NCBI RefSeq assembly: GCF_012034175.1
Contig: NZ_JAATEJ010000006.1
Span: 124,001 to 188,000 of the forward strand
Origin: Actinacidiphila epipremni
GTDB taxonomy: Bacteria > Actinomycetota > Actinomycetes > Streptomycetales > Streptomycetaceae
Direction: 5' to 3'
DNA length: 64,000 nt
Below, in pieces: positions 25,020-34,536 of this stretch. Numbering within the stretch: position 1 is the stretch's first letter; each line of letters opens with the position of its first letter. The position numbers and the translations under genes were made by a program. The notes under the pieces were generated by a model, which saw only the letters and a list, made by a program, of their open reading frames with translations, made no database searches and had not been told where the DNA came from.

Positions 25020-26363
25020 CTACTCCGCCGCGACGTCGTCGGGCCCGGTCCGCGCCAGCTCCGCCAGCGACTCCAGCGCCCGCCGCAGCACCGGCGGCGG
25101 GGGAGAGGCAAGGCCGATCCGCACGGCGGCGGGCGCGCGGTGCGGGCCCACCACGAACGACGCCGCCGGCGTGACGGCGATGCCGCGGCGCGCGGCGGCG
25201 GCCACGAAGGTGTCGGCCCGCCACGGCTGCGGCAGCTCCCACCAGCAGAAGTACGCGCCCGGCCCGGACCGCGCAGCGAGCCCCGCCAGCGCCTGCGCGG
25301 CGATGCGCTGCCGGGCCGCGGCGTCCGCCCGCTTGCCGGCCGCGACCGCGGCGGCGGTGCCGTCGGCCAGCCAGCCGGTCGCCGCGGCCAGCGCGTACCC
25401 GGCGGCCGACCAGCCGCACGAGCGCAGCGCCGCCGCCACCGGCGCGGTGAGCTCCCGCGGGGTCGCGGCGAAGCCCACGGTGAGGCCGGGCGCAAGCCGC
25501 TTGGACAGGCTGTCGACGAGCGCCACCCGCTCCGGCGCGTACGCAGCCAGCGGCGGCGGCGCGTCGGTGCGCAGGAAGGACCAGATGGCGTCCTCGACCG
25601 CGTACAGCCCCGACTCCCGCAGCGCCGCGGCGAGTTCGGCCCGCCGCCGGTCCGGCATCGTGGTGCCCAGCGGATTGTGCAGCGTCGGCTGGACGTACAG
25701 CGCGCCCAGCGGCGCCGAGCGGTGCGCGGCCAGCAGCGCGTCCGGCAGCAGGCCCTCGCCGTCGCACTCCAGCGGCACGGGCGTCACGCCGAGCCGCGCC
25801 GCGATCGCCTTGACCACCGGGTACGTCAGCGCCTCCACGCCCAGCCGCCCGCCGGGCCGTACCAGCGCCGACAGGCACGCGGCGATGGCCTGCCTGCCGT
25901 TGCCCGCGAAGAGCACGTCCTCCGGGTCCGGCGCCCAGGCCGGCCCGGCGAGCAGCGCCGCGACGGCGGCCCGCGCCTGCGGGGTGCCCGCGGCGCCGGA
26001 CGGGCGCAGCGCGGCGGCCAGCACATCGGGCCGGGCCAGCCGGGCGAGCCCCGCGGCCAGCAGCTCCGACTGGCCCTCGGCGACGGGGTAGTTGAGCTCC
26101 AGGTCCACCGGGGCGCCGCCCGGCTCGGCGAGCGCCGGGTCCGGCGCGGGCTGCGCGGCCCGGACGAAGGTGCCCCGCCCCACCTCGCCCACGACCAGGC
26201 CGCGCCGGGTCAGCTCGGCGTAGACCCGGCTCGCCGTCGACTCGGCGATCCCGTGCCGGCGCGCGAACGCCCGCTGCGTGGGCAGCCGGTCGCCCGGCCG
26301 CAGCCGCCCCGCCGCGATCTGCGCCGCCACCGCGTCCGCCGCCCGCCGGAAGTCCCGCGCCAT
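25020..26363 (-). CDS. MocR-type regulator (GntR winged helix fused to aminotransferase fold)
   Basis: This 447-residue protein has an N-terminal GntR helix-turn-helix (GRLRPGDRLPTQRAFARRHGIAESTASRVYAEL read in two parts, residues 18-50) linked to a fold-type I PLP aminotransferase domain with the Schiff-base Lys in DSLSKRLAPG and the Asn/Pro contact in HNPLGTTM. Such MocR proteins use PLP or amino compounds as effectors. It is divergent from an alpha/beta hydrolase gene, and three direct repeats at 12-bp multiples lie between, the usual MocR operator form. PdxR-like control of vitamin B6 genes is possible but the nearest pdx gene (pdxH) is 30 kb away. Confidence 0.9.
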   Translation of the reverse strand: MARDFRRAADAVAAQIAAGRLRPGDRLPTQRAFARRHGIAESTASRVYAELTRRGLVVGEVGRGTFVRAAQPAPDPALAEPGGAPVDLELNYPVAEGQSELLAAGLARLARPDVLAAALRPSGAAGTPQARAAVAALLAGPAWAPDPEDVLFAGNGRQAIAACLSALVRPGGRLGVEALTYPVVKAIAARLGVTPVPLECDGEGLLPDALLAAHRSAPLGALYVQPTLHNPLGTTMPDRRRAELAAALRESGLYAVEDAIWSFLRTDAPPPLAAYAPERVALVDSLSKRLAPGLTVGFAATPRELTAPVAAALRSCGWSAAGYALAAATGWLADGTAAAVAAGKRADAAARQRIAAQALAGLAARSGPGAYFCWWELPQPWRADTFVAAAARRGIAVTPAASFVVGPHRAPAAVRIGLASPPPPVLRRALESLAELARTGPDDVAAE

Positions 26364-26415
26364 CCGCCACCGCCTCCCGTCCTCCGGTCGCGCCACCGCA
26401 AGCGGCGGCCAGCAT

Positions 26416-26461
26416 ATTGCACCGAGATCAAAGAGCGCCATTGCTCCGCTGATTGCTCCGC
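26416..26461. promoter_or_regulatory. 12-bp-phased direct repeats, MocR operator candidate
   Basis: ATTGCTCCGC occurs at 26440-26449 and 26452-26461, and a one-mismatch copy ATTGCACCG at 26416-26424; the offsets are 24 and 12 bp. The tract lies between the divergent MocR and hydrolase starts. Confidence 0.65.
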
Positions 26462-26504
26462 CCATAGCATCGGGGAACAGCCACGGACGAGGGGATAACC
26501 GCAG

Positions 26505-27371
<867 letters not shown>

Positions 27372-27423
27372 GCGCTCACCCACGGCCCTGGCCAGAGCGC
27401 CGCCGGCGTGCTCGAATCGGCCC

Positions 27424-28257
27424 ATGGACGACCGCACGCCACCGGTGGGCACACCGGAGCAGCACCCCGCACACGACCCGGACCCCGGCCCGGACGCCGG
27501 CCCCGGACCGGAACCGGCCGAACCGGCCCAACCGGCCCAACCGTCCGACCAGGGCCGCGGCACCCCGGTCGGCCGCCGGCTGGTGCTCGGCATGCTCGGC
27601 CTCGGGGCGGTCGGCGTGGGCGTCGGCGGCGCCGTCCAGGACCGGCTCGACTCCGTCCTGGCCTCGGTCAGCGCCAAGGACCCCACGGGCGTGACCGGCC
27701 TGCTGCCCGGCGGCGGCGGATTCCGCTTCTACTCGGTCTCGGACTCCATCCCGCACCGCGGCGAGACCGACTACCGGCTCACCGTCGACGGCCTGGTCGA
27801 CCACCGCGCCGACTACCGGCTCGCCGACCTGCGCGCCCTGCCGCAGACCCGGCTGGTGCGCGACGTGCAGTGCGTCACCGGCTGGCGGGTGCCCAAGACC
27901 GCCTTCTCCGGGGTGCTGCTGTCCACCCTGCTGGAGACCGCCGGCGTACGCTCCGGCGCCGCCGCCGTCCGCTTCAGCTGCTTCGACGGCGTCTACACCG
28001 AGAGCCTGACCCTCGACCAGGCCCGCCGCGCCGACGTCCTGGTCGCCCTCACCATGAACGACAAGCCCGTCACCGCCGCCCACGGCGGCCCGGTACGCCT
28101 CTACGTGGCGCCCATGTACTTCTACAAGTCCGCGAAATGGCTGTCCGGCATCACCGTCACCAAGGACGTGCGGCCCGGCTACTGGGAGCACTACGGATAC
28201 GACGTCGACGGATGGGTCGGCAAGTCGAACGGCCGGCACGATGACCCCACCTCCTGA
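27424..28257 (+). CDS. Molybdopterin-dependent oxidoreductase (sulfite oxidase/MsrP fold)
   Basis: This 277-residue protein has a Pro/Asp-rich N-terminus, a hydrophobic segment at residues 50-70 preceded by GRRLVLG (membrane anchor or signal), and one molybdopterin-binding domain of the sulfite oxidase superfamily, with the molybdenum-ligand Cys in RDVQCVTGWRV and the substrate-pocket segment MYFYKSAKWLSGI. It lacks the C-terminal dimer domain of sulfite oxidase. It overlaps the next gene, a cytochrome b, by 17 bp, so the two form a membrane redox pair outside the cytosolic face, analogous in design to MsrPQ. The substrate is unknown. Confidence 0.88.
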   Translation: MDDRTPPVGTPEQHPAHDPDPGPDAGPGPEPAEPAQPAQPSDQGRGTPVGRRLVLGMLGLGAVGVGVGGAVQDRLDSVLASVSAKDPTGVTGLLPGGGGFRFYSVSDSIPHRGETDYRLTVDGLVDHRADYRLADLRALPQTRLVRDVQCVTGWRVPKTAFSGVLLSTLLETAGVRSGAAAVRFSCFDGVYTESLTLDQARRADVLVALTMNDKPVTAAHGGPVRLYVAPMYFYKSAKWLSGITVTKDVRPGYWEHYGYDVDGWVGKSNGRHDDPTS

Positions 28258-28915
28258 CCCCCGCGCGGCCCGGGGCCTGCGCCGCTTCACCCGCACCGAG
28301 ACCTGGGTGCACCGCTCGGTGGCCTGGCTGATGGGCGTGTGCGTCTTCACCGGCGCGGCCCTGTACGTGCCGCAGCTCGCCGAGATCGTCGGCCGCCGGC
28401 GCCTGGTGGTCACCGTCCACGAGTGGTCCGGCATCCTGGTGCCGGTGCCCGTCCTGCTGGGCCTGGCCTCGCGCGCCTTCCGCGCCGACGCCGGGCGCCT
28501 GGGACGCTTCTTCCCGCACGACTGGCGCTGGGTGGGCGTGGCGCTGCGCCGCCGGCGCCGCGAGCCGAGCCTGGCCGGCAAGTTCAACGCCGGCCAGAAG
28601 CTCTACGCGGCCTTCAGCGTCGGGGCGCTGCTGGTCATGGCCGGCACCGGTGTGCTCATGTGGTTCCCGCGGCTCGCCCCGCTGGTCTGGCGCACCGGCT
28701 CCACCTTCGTGCACGACTGGCTGGCCCTCCTCTTCGCCGCCGCCATCACCGGGCACGTCTACTTCGCCGCCCAGGACCCCGACGCGCGCCGCGGCCTGCG
28801 CACCGGCTACGTACCGCGCTGGTGGGCCCGCGCCGAACACCCCCTGTGGCAGCCGGAGGAGCCGCACGACCCGCCCGCCGGGCAGCCCACGGGCCGGCAT
28901 TCGCGGACACCCTGA
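28241..28915 (+). CDS. Cytochrome b membrane subunit (FdhI/YedZ-like)
   Basis: This 224-residue protein has four hydrophobic helices and histidines suited to two b hemes: WVHRSVAW in helix 1, TVHEWSG in helix 2, FVHDWLALLF and TGHVYFAA in helices 3-4. The segment GKFNAGQKLYAAF between helices 2 and 3 is typical of the formate dehydrogenase gamma subunit family. Its ATG lies inside the 3' end of the molybdopterin gene, so it is translationally coupled and should be the quinone-side electron partner of that enzyme. The C-terminal 40 residues are hydrophilic and Pro-rich. Confidence 0.88.
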   Translation: MTPPPDPRAARGLRRFTRTETWVHRSVAWLMGVCVFTGAALYVPQLAEIVGRRRLVVTVHEWSGILVPVPVLLGLASRAFRADAGRLGRFFPHDWRWVGVALRRRRREPSLAGKFNAGQKLYAAFSVGALLVMAGTGVLMWFPRLAPLVWRTGSTFVHDWLALLFAAAITGHVYFAAQDPDARRGLRTGYVPRWWARAEHPLWQPEEPHDPPAGQPTGRHSRTP

Positions 28916-29059
28916 CCCGAACCGCCCTGGAGCCGTAACCGCGCCGACGGCCCCACCGCCGTACGGTTCCGCCGACGGCCCACATTTTCGCGGCAGTTCT
29001 GTTACGCCGAGGACATCCGCCGGTCGCCGAGCGGCCACCGGCGTTTCCCGGCCCGCGCC

Positions 29060-29065
29060 TAGCGT
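29060..29065 (+). promoter_or_regulatory. -10 element TAGCGT, leaderless start
   Basis: TAGCGT lies 6 bp before ATG 29072, too close for a ribosome site. A region of AT-richer sequence (28978-29010) precedes it. Confidence 0.5.
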
Positions 29066-29071
29066 CGCCAT

Positions 29072-30481
29072 ATGACGACGTCTCAGACGGCCCCGCCGGC
29101 GCAGGAGGAGGCCCAGGCCCAGGCTCCGGCACCTCCCGCGACCGCACCACGGACGGAGACGTACCGCGCCCGCCGCCGGCTGCGGCCGACCCGCTCGGGA
29201 CCGCGCCGGCTCGCCGTCCGCACGGTCGCGGCGCTGCTGGCGCTCGGCGTGCTGTGCGCGGTCGCCGTGACCGGCGCGGTCGCGGTACGCGACGCCACCG
29301 CGCGCTTCGGCACCACCGTGGCGCAGCGGGCCGCGGTCGCCGCGCAACTGCGCTTCGCGCTCGCCGACCTCGACGCCCAGCGCGCCGACACCCTCGCGCC
29401 CGGCAGGTCCGCTGGCGACGAGAACGTCATCGTCGGCAACCAGCTCAACGCCCTGATCACCGGCCAGCAGCGGCGCGCCCAGGTCAGCGACCTGCTGCGG
29501 CAGCTCGGCGGCGACGAGGCCCAGGGCGACCGGGTGCGCACCCTGCTCGACGGGCTCGGCCGCTACGACGACCTCAGCGGGCGCGCCGCCTACGTCGCCG
29601 AACGGGAGCCCGACCAGCTCGCCGGCCACCCGCCGGCCTTCGCCGTCGCCATGAACGTCCAGGCCGGCACCGTCATGCGGAACCAGCTGCTGCCCGCCGC
29701 CGACGGGCTCTCGGCCGCCTACCAGAAGCAGGCCGACGACCAGCGCGCCGCCGCCCACCGCTCCGCGGTCCGCTGGGGCCTGGCCACCGCGGTACTCGGC
29801 GCGGTCGCGGTCGTGCTGCTGCTGTGGTGGCAGCGGGGCCTTGCCCGCGACTACCGGCGGCGGCTCAACCCCGCGCTGCTCGGCGCGACCGCCGCCGCCC
29901 TCGCCGTCACCCTGGCCGGCGCGCTGGCCATGAGCGCCGCCGCGAGCGCGGTGGACACCGCCGGGACCCAGGGCCTGACCCCCTGGGCCAGGCTCGCCGA
30001 GGCCCGGGCGATCGCCGCGCAGGCGGCGGCCACCGAGAGCCGCTGGTTCGTGCACGACAGCGGCTTCGGCGTCGCCGACCAGCAGAATTTCGACACGCTC
30101 GTCGGACGGCTCGACCAGCTGCTGACCCCCGACGGCTACGCCACCGCCGAGGAACGCCCCGCCTACCAGGACGTCCTCACCCGCTACGGCCACTTCCGGG
30201 CCGACGACCGGCACCTGCGCGCGCTCAAGGCGTCCGGCGACACCGAGCAGGGCGCCGCCGTGCTCACCGAGGTCGGCCGCGGTGACGTCGCCTTCGACTT
30301 CTGGGACTTCGCCACCACCCTCGACCGCCTCGCCGGCCGCCAGCTCGACGACTTCACCGCGCACGCCGGCGACGCCCACGCCGCCCTCGACGGCTGGCCC
30401 GCCGTCCCCGCCGGCGCCCTGGGACTCGCCGCGGTGCTGGTCGTGCTCGGCGTCAGGCCGCGGCTCGCCGAATACCGCTGA
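29072..30481 (+). CDS. Membrane protein with two extracytoplasmic domains, GlnX-like topology
   Basis: This 469-residue protein has four transmembrane helices, at about 46-72, 229-252, 265-289 and 443-462, enclosing two extracytoplasmic domains of about 155 residues each, both mostly alpha-helical and rich in Ala, Gln and Asp. The two halves look like a duplicated sensor bundle, but no kinase, cyclase or methyl-accepting part follows. The arrangement recalls GlnX, the membrane protein that works with the binding protein GlnH and the kinase PknG in mycobacteria and corynebacteria; neither partner is adjacent here. I cannot assign a function. The next gene is a small tail-anchored protein on the same strand. 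Confidence 0.6.
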   Translation: MTTSQTAPPAQEEAQAQAPAPPATAPRTETYRARRRLRPTRSGPRRLAVRTVAALLALGVLCAVAVTGAVAVRDATARFGTTVAQRAAVAAQLRFALADLDAQRADTLAPGRSAGDENVIVGNQLNALITGQQRRAQVSDLLRQLGGDEAQGDRVRTLLDGLGRYDDLSGRAAYVAEREPDQLAGHPPAFAVAMNVQAGTVMRNQLLPAADGLSAAYQKQADDQRAAAHRSAVRWGLATAVLGAVAVVLLLWWQRGLARDYRRRLNPALLGATAAALAVTLAGALAMSAAASAVDTAGTQGLTPWARLAEARAIAAQAAATESRWFVHDSGFGVADQQNFDTLVGRLDQLLTPDGYATAEERPAYQDVLTRYGHFRADDRHLRALKASGDTEQGAAVLTEVGRGDVAFDFWDFATTLDRLAGRQLDDFTAHAGDAHAALDGWPAVPAGALGLAAVLVVLGVRPRLAEYR

Positions 30482-30592
30482 CGTACCCGGCCACCCCCGG
30501 CTCGCCGCCGCCCCGGCTGCCGTACCGTGGAAGGTGCCGGGGGGAGCCCGGCGCTGCCTGGACCGGACGCCGGACGAGACGAGAGCGCAGAC

Positions 30593-30970
30593 GTGACGAC
30601 CGAACCACCACCCGCGGCCGACGAGCCGTCGCTGCCGGACGACGTCTGGGAGCAGTTCGCCAACGACTCGGAGCGGGCGATACGCGCGACCGCGCCCAAG
30701 GAGCCGTCGGCCCGGGCGAGGATCGTCGCGCGCCGGCTGCGCGAGGAGGAGCAGCGCTCCGCCGACGAACCGCGCCGCCGCAACCGGCGCCGCGACCAGC
30801 CGCACACACCCTCGCAGCACGCCGCCGCGTGGCGCCCCGACAACCGCCCGCCGCGCCGCCCCCTGTCACCGGCGATACGCCGGCTGCGCGCGGTGGCCGG
30901 CGTCGTCCTGGTGGCGGCCGTCGCCCTCTTCCTGCTGGCCCCGAGCCGCGCCTGGGACTGGATCGGCTGA
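30593..30970 (+). CDS. Conserved hypothetical protein with C-terminal membrane anchor
   Basis: This 125-residue protein has an acidic then basic soluble region (DDVWEQFANDSERAIRATAP, then a stretch rich in Arg, residues 40-85) and a single C-terminal helix, residues 101-118, near a WDWIG end. It is probably tail-anchored with the N-terminus in the cytosol. GTG 30593 is chosen because the first 22 upstream codons read like noncoding sequence. It follows the GlnX-like gene by 111 bp. I do not recognise a named family. Confidence 0.65.
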   Translation: MTTEPPPAADEPSLPDDVWEQFANDSERAIRATAPKEPSARARIVARRLREEEQRSADEPRRRNRRRDQPHTPSQHAAAWRPDNRPPRRPLSPAIRRLRAVAGVVLVAAVALFLLAPSRAWDWIG

Positions 30971-31030
30971 GCCAGCCGCCCCCGCGCGGGGACGTATACG
31001 CACCCGGCCCCGTCAGCCCGCAGTCCGTCC

Positions 31031-31141
31031 GGGCGCTCGCTCGTCAGCCCGCGCTGTGAGTCCGGTCGGTCTTCCTCCTCGCGTCCTGCGCGGACGGCCT
31101 CGTTCCTCAGCCGGCCACTGCGGGCGCTCGCTCGTCAGCCC
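31031..31141. repeat. 20-bp direct repeat around the DeoR stop codon
   Basis: GGGCGCTCGCTCGTCAGCCC is present exactly at 31031-31050 and 31122-31141. The second copy contains the DeoR stop (TCA at 31135-31137 on the plus strand). The 71 bp between the copies holds no gene. Confidence 0.8.
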
Positions 31142-31959
31142 TCTGTCGCGGGCTCGCCCGCCACGATCAGGTCCGACAGGTGCTCGGCGATCTCCGCCCG
31201 CAGCACCTCGGGGATGCCCGCGTCCGTCACCAGCGTGTCGACGTCCTCCAGGGCCGCGAACGAGCTCAGGCCCACCGTGCCCCACTTGGTGTGGTCGGCG
31301 ATCACCACCACCCGGCGCGCGGAGCGCACGAAGTGCCGGTTGGTCTCGGCCTCCGCCAGGTTCGGCGTCGACAGGCCCGCCTCCACCGAGATGCCGTGCA
31401 CGCCGAGGAACAGCAGGTCGAAGTGCAGTGCCTGGATCGCCCGGTCGGCCACCGGGCCGACCAGCGTCTCCGAGGGCGTGCGCACCCCGCCGGTGATCAC
31501 GACGGTCGCCGAGCCCTCGCCCGCGCCGGCCCGCCGCTGGCCGTTCTGGAAGACGTCCGCGACCCGCACCGAGTTGGTCACCACCGTCAGGTCCGGCACG
31601 TCCAGCAGATGGTGCGCCAGCGCGTACGCGGTCGTGCCGCCGGCCAGGGCGATGGCGCTGCCGGGCGGCACGAGCGCCGCGGCGGCCGTCGCGATGGCCT
31701 CCTTCGCGCCCAGCTCCAGGCCCGACTTCGCCTCGAAGCCCGGCTCGTGGCTGCTGGCCTCCACAACCGGCACGGCCCCGCCGTGCACCTTCTCCACCAC
31801 GCCCTGCCGGGCGAGCGCGTCCAGGTCGCGGCGCACCGTCATGTCGGAGACGTTGAGCCTGCGGGTCAGCTCGTTGACCCGCACCCCGCCGCGGCGGCGT
31901 ACCTCGTCCAGGATCAGTGCCCGGCGCTGCTCTGCGAGGAGGTTCTGGTTGTCGCTCAC
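31135..31959 (-). CDS. DeoR/GlpR family transcriptional regulator
   Basis: This 274-residue regulator has an N-terminal DeoR helix-turn-helix (RRGGVRVNELTRRLNVSDMTVRRDLDAL, about residues 20-47) and a DeoRC sensor domain of the isomerase-like fold, with GSAIALAGGTTAYALA and VVTNSVRVADVF for phosphosugar binding. GTG 31959 begins VSDNQNLLAEQRR, the usual family start; longer in-frame starts add Arg/Ala sequence. It should respond to a phosphorylated sugar. It stands alone without an adjacent sugar operon, so its targets are elsewhere. Confidence 0.9.
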   Translation of the reverse strand: MSDNQNLLAEQRRALILDEVRRRGGVRVNELTRRLNVSDMTVRRDLDALARQGVVEKVHGGAVPVVEASSHEPGFEAKSGLELGAKEAIATAAAALVPPGSAIALAGGTTAYALAHHLLDVPDLTVVTNSVRVADVFQNGQRRAGAGEGSATVVITGGVRTPSETLVGPVADRAIQALHFDLLFLGVHGISVEAGLSTPNLAEAETNRHFVRSARRVVVIADHTKWGTVGLSSFAALEDVDTLVTDAGIPEVLRAEIAEHLSDLIVAGEPATEG

Positions 31960-32124
31960 CCGTGACCTCGTATCCGATCCGTCCGTCTCGTCGCGCGATG
32001 CCCTGCGAAGCGCGCTCGGGCCATCCTTCCACGCCGCACTCCCGCGCGCCCCGGGGACCGCCAGGTGGAACGCCCCGGCGCACGCCCCCCGGTACCGGCC
32101 CGCCACCGGACCGGCCGGCCCGGC

Positions 32125-34536
32125 TCAGGGCAGTTCGGGAAGGTCCTCGGGGTAGAGCAGCTGGAGTTCGTCGTGGGTGGGCTCGGCGACATGCGCCAGG
32201 CGCACCGCGTGCCGCTCCACCATCGCCTCGAACGTCTGCCGCGCGGCCCGCCCGTTGCCGAAGGCGGGCCCCTTGGGCATCGCCGTGAAGTATTTGAGCA
32301 GCGCCTCGCCGGCGTCGTCGCCGAGCCGGTACTCGTGCTCGGCGGCCTGCGCCTCCACGATCCGCAGCAGCTCGTCGGCGGTGTAGTCGCCGAAGGTGAT
32401 GGTGCGCGAGAAGCGGGAGGCCACACCGGGGTTGGAGGCGAGGAAGCGCTCCATCTCGGCGGTGTAGCCGGCCACGATCACCACCACCGCGTCCCGGTGG
32501 TCCTCCATCAGCTTCACCAGCGTGTCGATGGCCTCCCGGCCGAAGTCCCGGCCGGCGTCCTCGGGCGCCAGCGCGTACGCCTCGTCGATGAAGAGCACCC
32601 CGCCGCGGGCCCGTTCGAAGGCCTCCTGGGTGCGGATCGCCGTGGAGCCGATGTGCTCGCCGACCAGGTCGACCCGGGCGACCTCCACCAGGTGCCCGCG
32701 CTCCAGCACGTCCAGCGAGGCGAGGATCTCGCCGTACAGCCGCGCGACGGTGGTCTTGCCGGTGCCCGGGGAGCCGGTGAAGACCAGGTGGCGGCGCGGC
32801 GAGGGGGCCTTGAGGCCGGCCTGCTGCCGGCGGCGGCCCACCGCGATCATGTCTATCAGCGTGCGCACCTCGCGCTTGACGCTGTCCAGGCCCACCAGCG
32901 CGTCCAGCTCCGCCAGCACCTCGGTGCTGTCGCGCGCGGCGGGCGCCGCGGGCGGTGCGCTGTCCGCGGGCCGCTGCTGCGGCACCCCGCCGAGCAGCCC
33001 GTACGAGGCCCCCGCGGGCTGCCGCTCGGGCGCGGGGGCCACCGGGGCGGTCACCGGCGCCGGGTCGGGGGTCGCGGCCCGGTCGCTGGTGCAGTCCTCG
33101 GTCACCGGGCCGGGCTCGGCGAACTCGTAGCCGCCGCGGGCGCAGCGCTCGGTGCGGCAGCGGGTGAGGGTGGACCGGCAGCCGTCGATGACGTGGAAGC
33201 CGTAGCCCTTGCTGCCGGTGACCCGCACGCTGGTGAAGGTGCCGCGGCCCTCGGCCGAGACGTACACCCCGGACTCGGTCGCGTTGGTCACTGTGCAGCG
33301 CTCCAGCGCCGGGTCCGCACCCTTGGTGACGATGACGCCGGTCGCAGTGTCGTCGATGGTGACCTGGGCGAAGGTGCCGCCGCTGCCGTGGTCGCGGAAC
33401 CAGGCGCCGGTCGCGGCCTCCTTGATCCGGCAGTCGTCCAGCTGCACATTGGCGCCGTCGCTCACCGACACCGCGGTGTTGCGGATCTGCGTGAAGTCGC
33501 TGTCCACCACGTCCGCGCGCGAGCCGCGGTCCAGCACGAACAGCGCGTCCGGCACGTCGTGCACCCGGCAGGAGTCGATGACGGCGACCGCGCCGTCGCT
33601 GACCCACACCGCCGGGTAGTCGCCGGTGCTGTCGTGGATCTCGCAGGAGTTGGCGTCCGCCCTGGTGCCCGGGTCCCACACCGACAGGCCGTTGCGGCCA
33701 AACCCGCGGACCGTGCAGCGGGTGAGGGTGAGCACCGCGCGGGCCCGCAGGTCCACCGCGTTCTCCGGGATGTCGTGCAGCTCGCAGTCGGACATCGCCA
33801 GCACCGCGTCGGAGTCCAGCGTGATGCCGTCGCCGGTGGTGCGGTGCACCCGGCAGTCGGTGAGCTGGCCGGTGGCGCGCTGCGACAGGTGCAGGCCGGT
33901 GCCGTGCACCTCGAAGACCTCGCAGCCCACCGCCTCCAGCGAGCTGCCGTCCCCGGTGACGGACACGCCCGAGCCCGAGGCGTGGTGCACCCGGCAGCGC
34001 TCCAGCCGCGGGCTGCCGCCGCCGCGCACCGCGACGCCGCTCTGGCCGGCCGCGACGACCTCGCAGTCCTCGAACACCCCGCCCGCCGCGTCCAGCACGC
34101 TGATGCCGACGCCCGCCGGGTTGTCGACGGTCAGCCGCCGGGCGGTCGGCCGGGCGCCGTCGCGCACCTCCAGGCCCACCGCGGAGCGGGCGTTGACCCG
34201 TACACCGGTCAGCTCGGGGGCGCAGGTCTCCACCAGCAGCGCGGCGGCCGTGCTGTCCTGGCCCTCGACCACCACGTCGTGCACCGCCGCCGCGGCCCGC
34301 ACCGTCAGCGCGACACCCGAGGGCGGCGCGATCCGCACCGTGCCGGGGCCGTCGGCGCAGCGCAGCGTCACCGCGTGGTCGATCACCAGGTTCTCCCGGT
34401 ACGTGCCGGGGCCCACCGACAGCACGTCGCCGTCGCCCGCCGCCGCCAGCGCGGCGGCCAGGGTGCCGTACTCGCCTGTGCGGCGGCGCCACCGCGAACT
34501 GCCGGGGTTGGTCACCTGCACCACGCCATGTGCCAT
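32125..34536 (-). CDS. Right-handed beta-helix protein fused to CbbX/EccA-like AAA+ ATPase
   Basis: This 803-residue protein combines two modules. Residues 1 to about 480 are parallel beta-helix coils, recognisable as about 20 repeats with the pattern (V/L)-x-D/E-C-x-(V/I)-H-D-(S/V)-x-G; residues 25-60 (LAAALAAAGDGDVLSVGPGTY) resemble the pectate-lyase-like entry coil. A Pro/Ala linker precedes residues 540-800, a single AAA+ domain of the CbbX/SpoVK/EccA type: Walker A GSPGTGKTTVA, Walker B GGVLFIDEAYAL, sensor 1 VVIVAGY and an arginine finger candidate in NPGVASRFSRTI. No signal peptide is present. EccA-type ATPases serve ESX secretion; no other ESX gene is here. Confidence 0.88.
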   Translation of the reverse strand: MAHGVVQVTNPGSSRWRRRTGEYGTLAAALAAAGDGDVLSVGPGTYRENLVIDHAVTLRCADGPGTVRIAPPSGVALTVRAAAAVHDVVVEGQDSTAAALLVETCAPELTGVRVNARSAVGLEVRDGARPTARRLTVDNPAGVGISVLDAAGGVFEDCEVVAAGQSGVAVRGGGSPRLERCRVHHASGSGVSVTGDGSSLEAVGCEVFEVHGTGLHLSQRATGQLTDCRVHRTTGDGITLDSDAVLAMSDCELHDIPENAVDLRARAVLTLTRCTVRGFGRNGLSVWDPGTRADANSCEIHDSTGDYPAVWVSDGAVAVIDSCRVHDVPDALFVLDRGSRADVVDSDFTQIRNTAVSVSDGANVQLDDCRIKEAATGAWFRDHGSGGTFAQVTIDDTATGVIVTKGADPALERCTVTNATESGVYVSAEGRGTFTSVRVTGSKGYGFHVIDGCRSTLTRCRTERCARGGYEFAEPGPVTEDCTSDRAATPDPAPVTAPVAPAPERQPAGASYGLLGGVPQQRPADSAPPAAPAARDSTEVLAELDALVGLDSVKREVRTLIDMIAVGRRRQQAGLKAPSPRRHLVFTGSPGTGKTTVARLYGEILASLDVLERGHLVEVARVDLVGEHIGSTAIRTQEAFERARGGVLFIDEAYALAPEDAGRDFGREAIDTLVKLMEDHRDAVVVIVAGYTAEMERFLASNPGVASRFSRTITFGDYTADELLRIVEAQAAEHEYRLGDDAGEALLKYFTAMPKGPAFGNGRAARQTFEAMVERHAVRLAHVAEPTHDELQLLYPEDLPELP

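Noticed and set aside
32125..34536. An ESX (type VII) secretion locus because of the EccA-like AAA domain
   Set aside because: No EccB, EccC, EccD, EccE, MycP or WXG100 genes are present.
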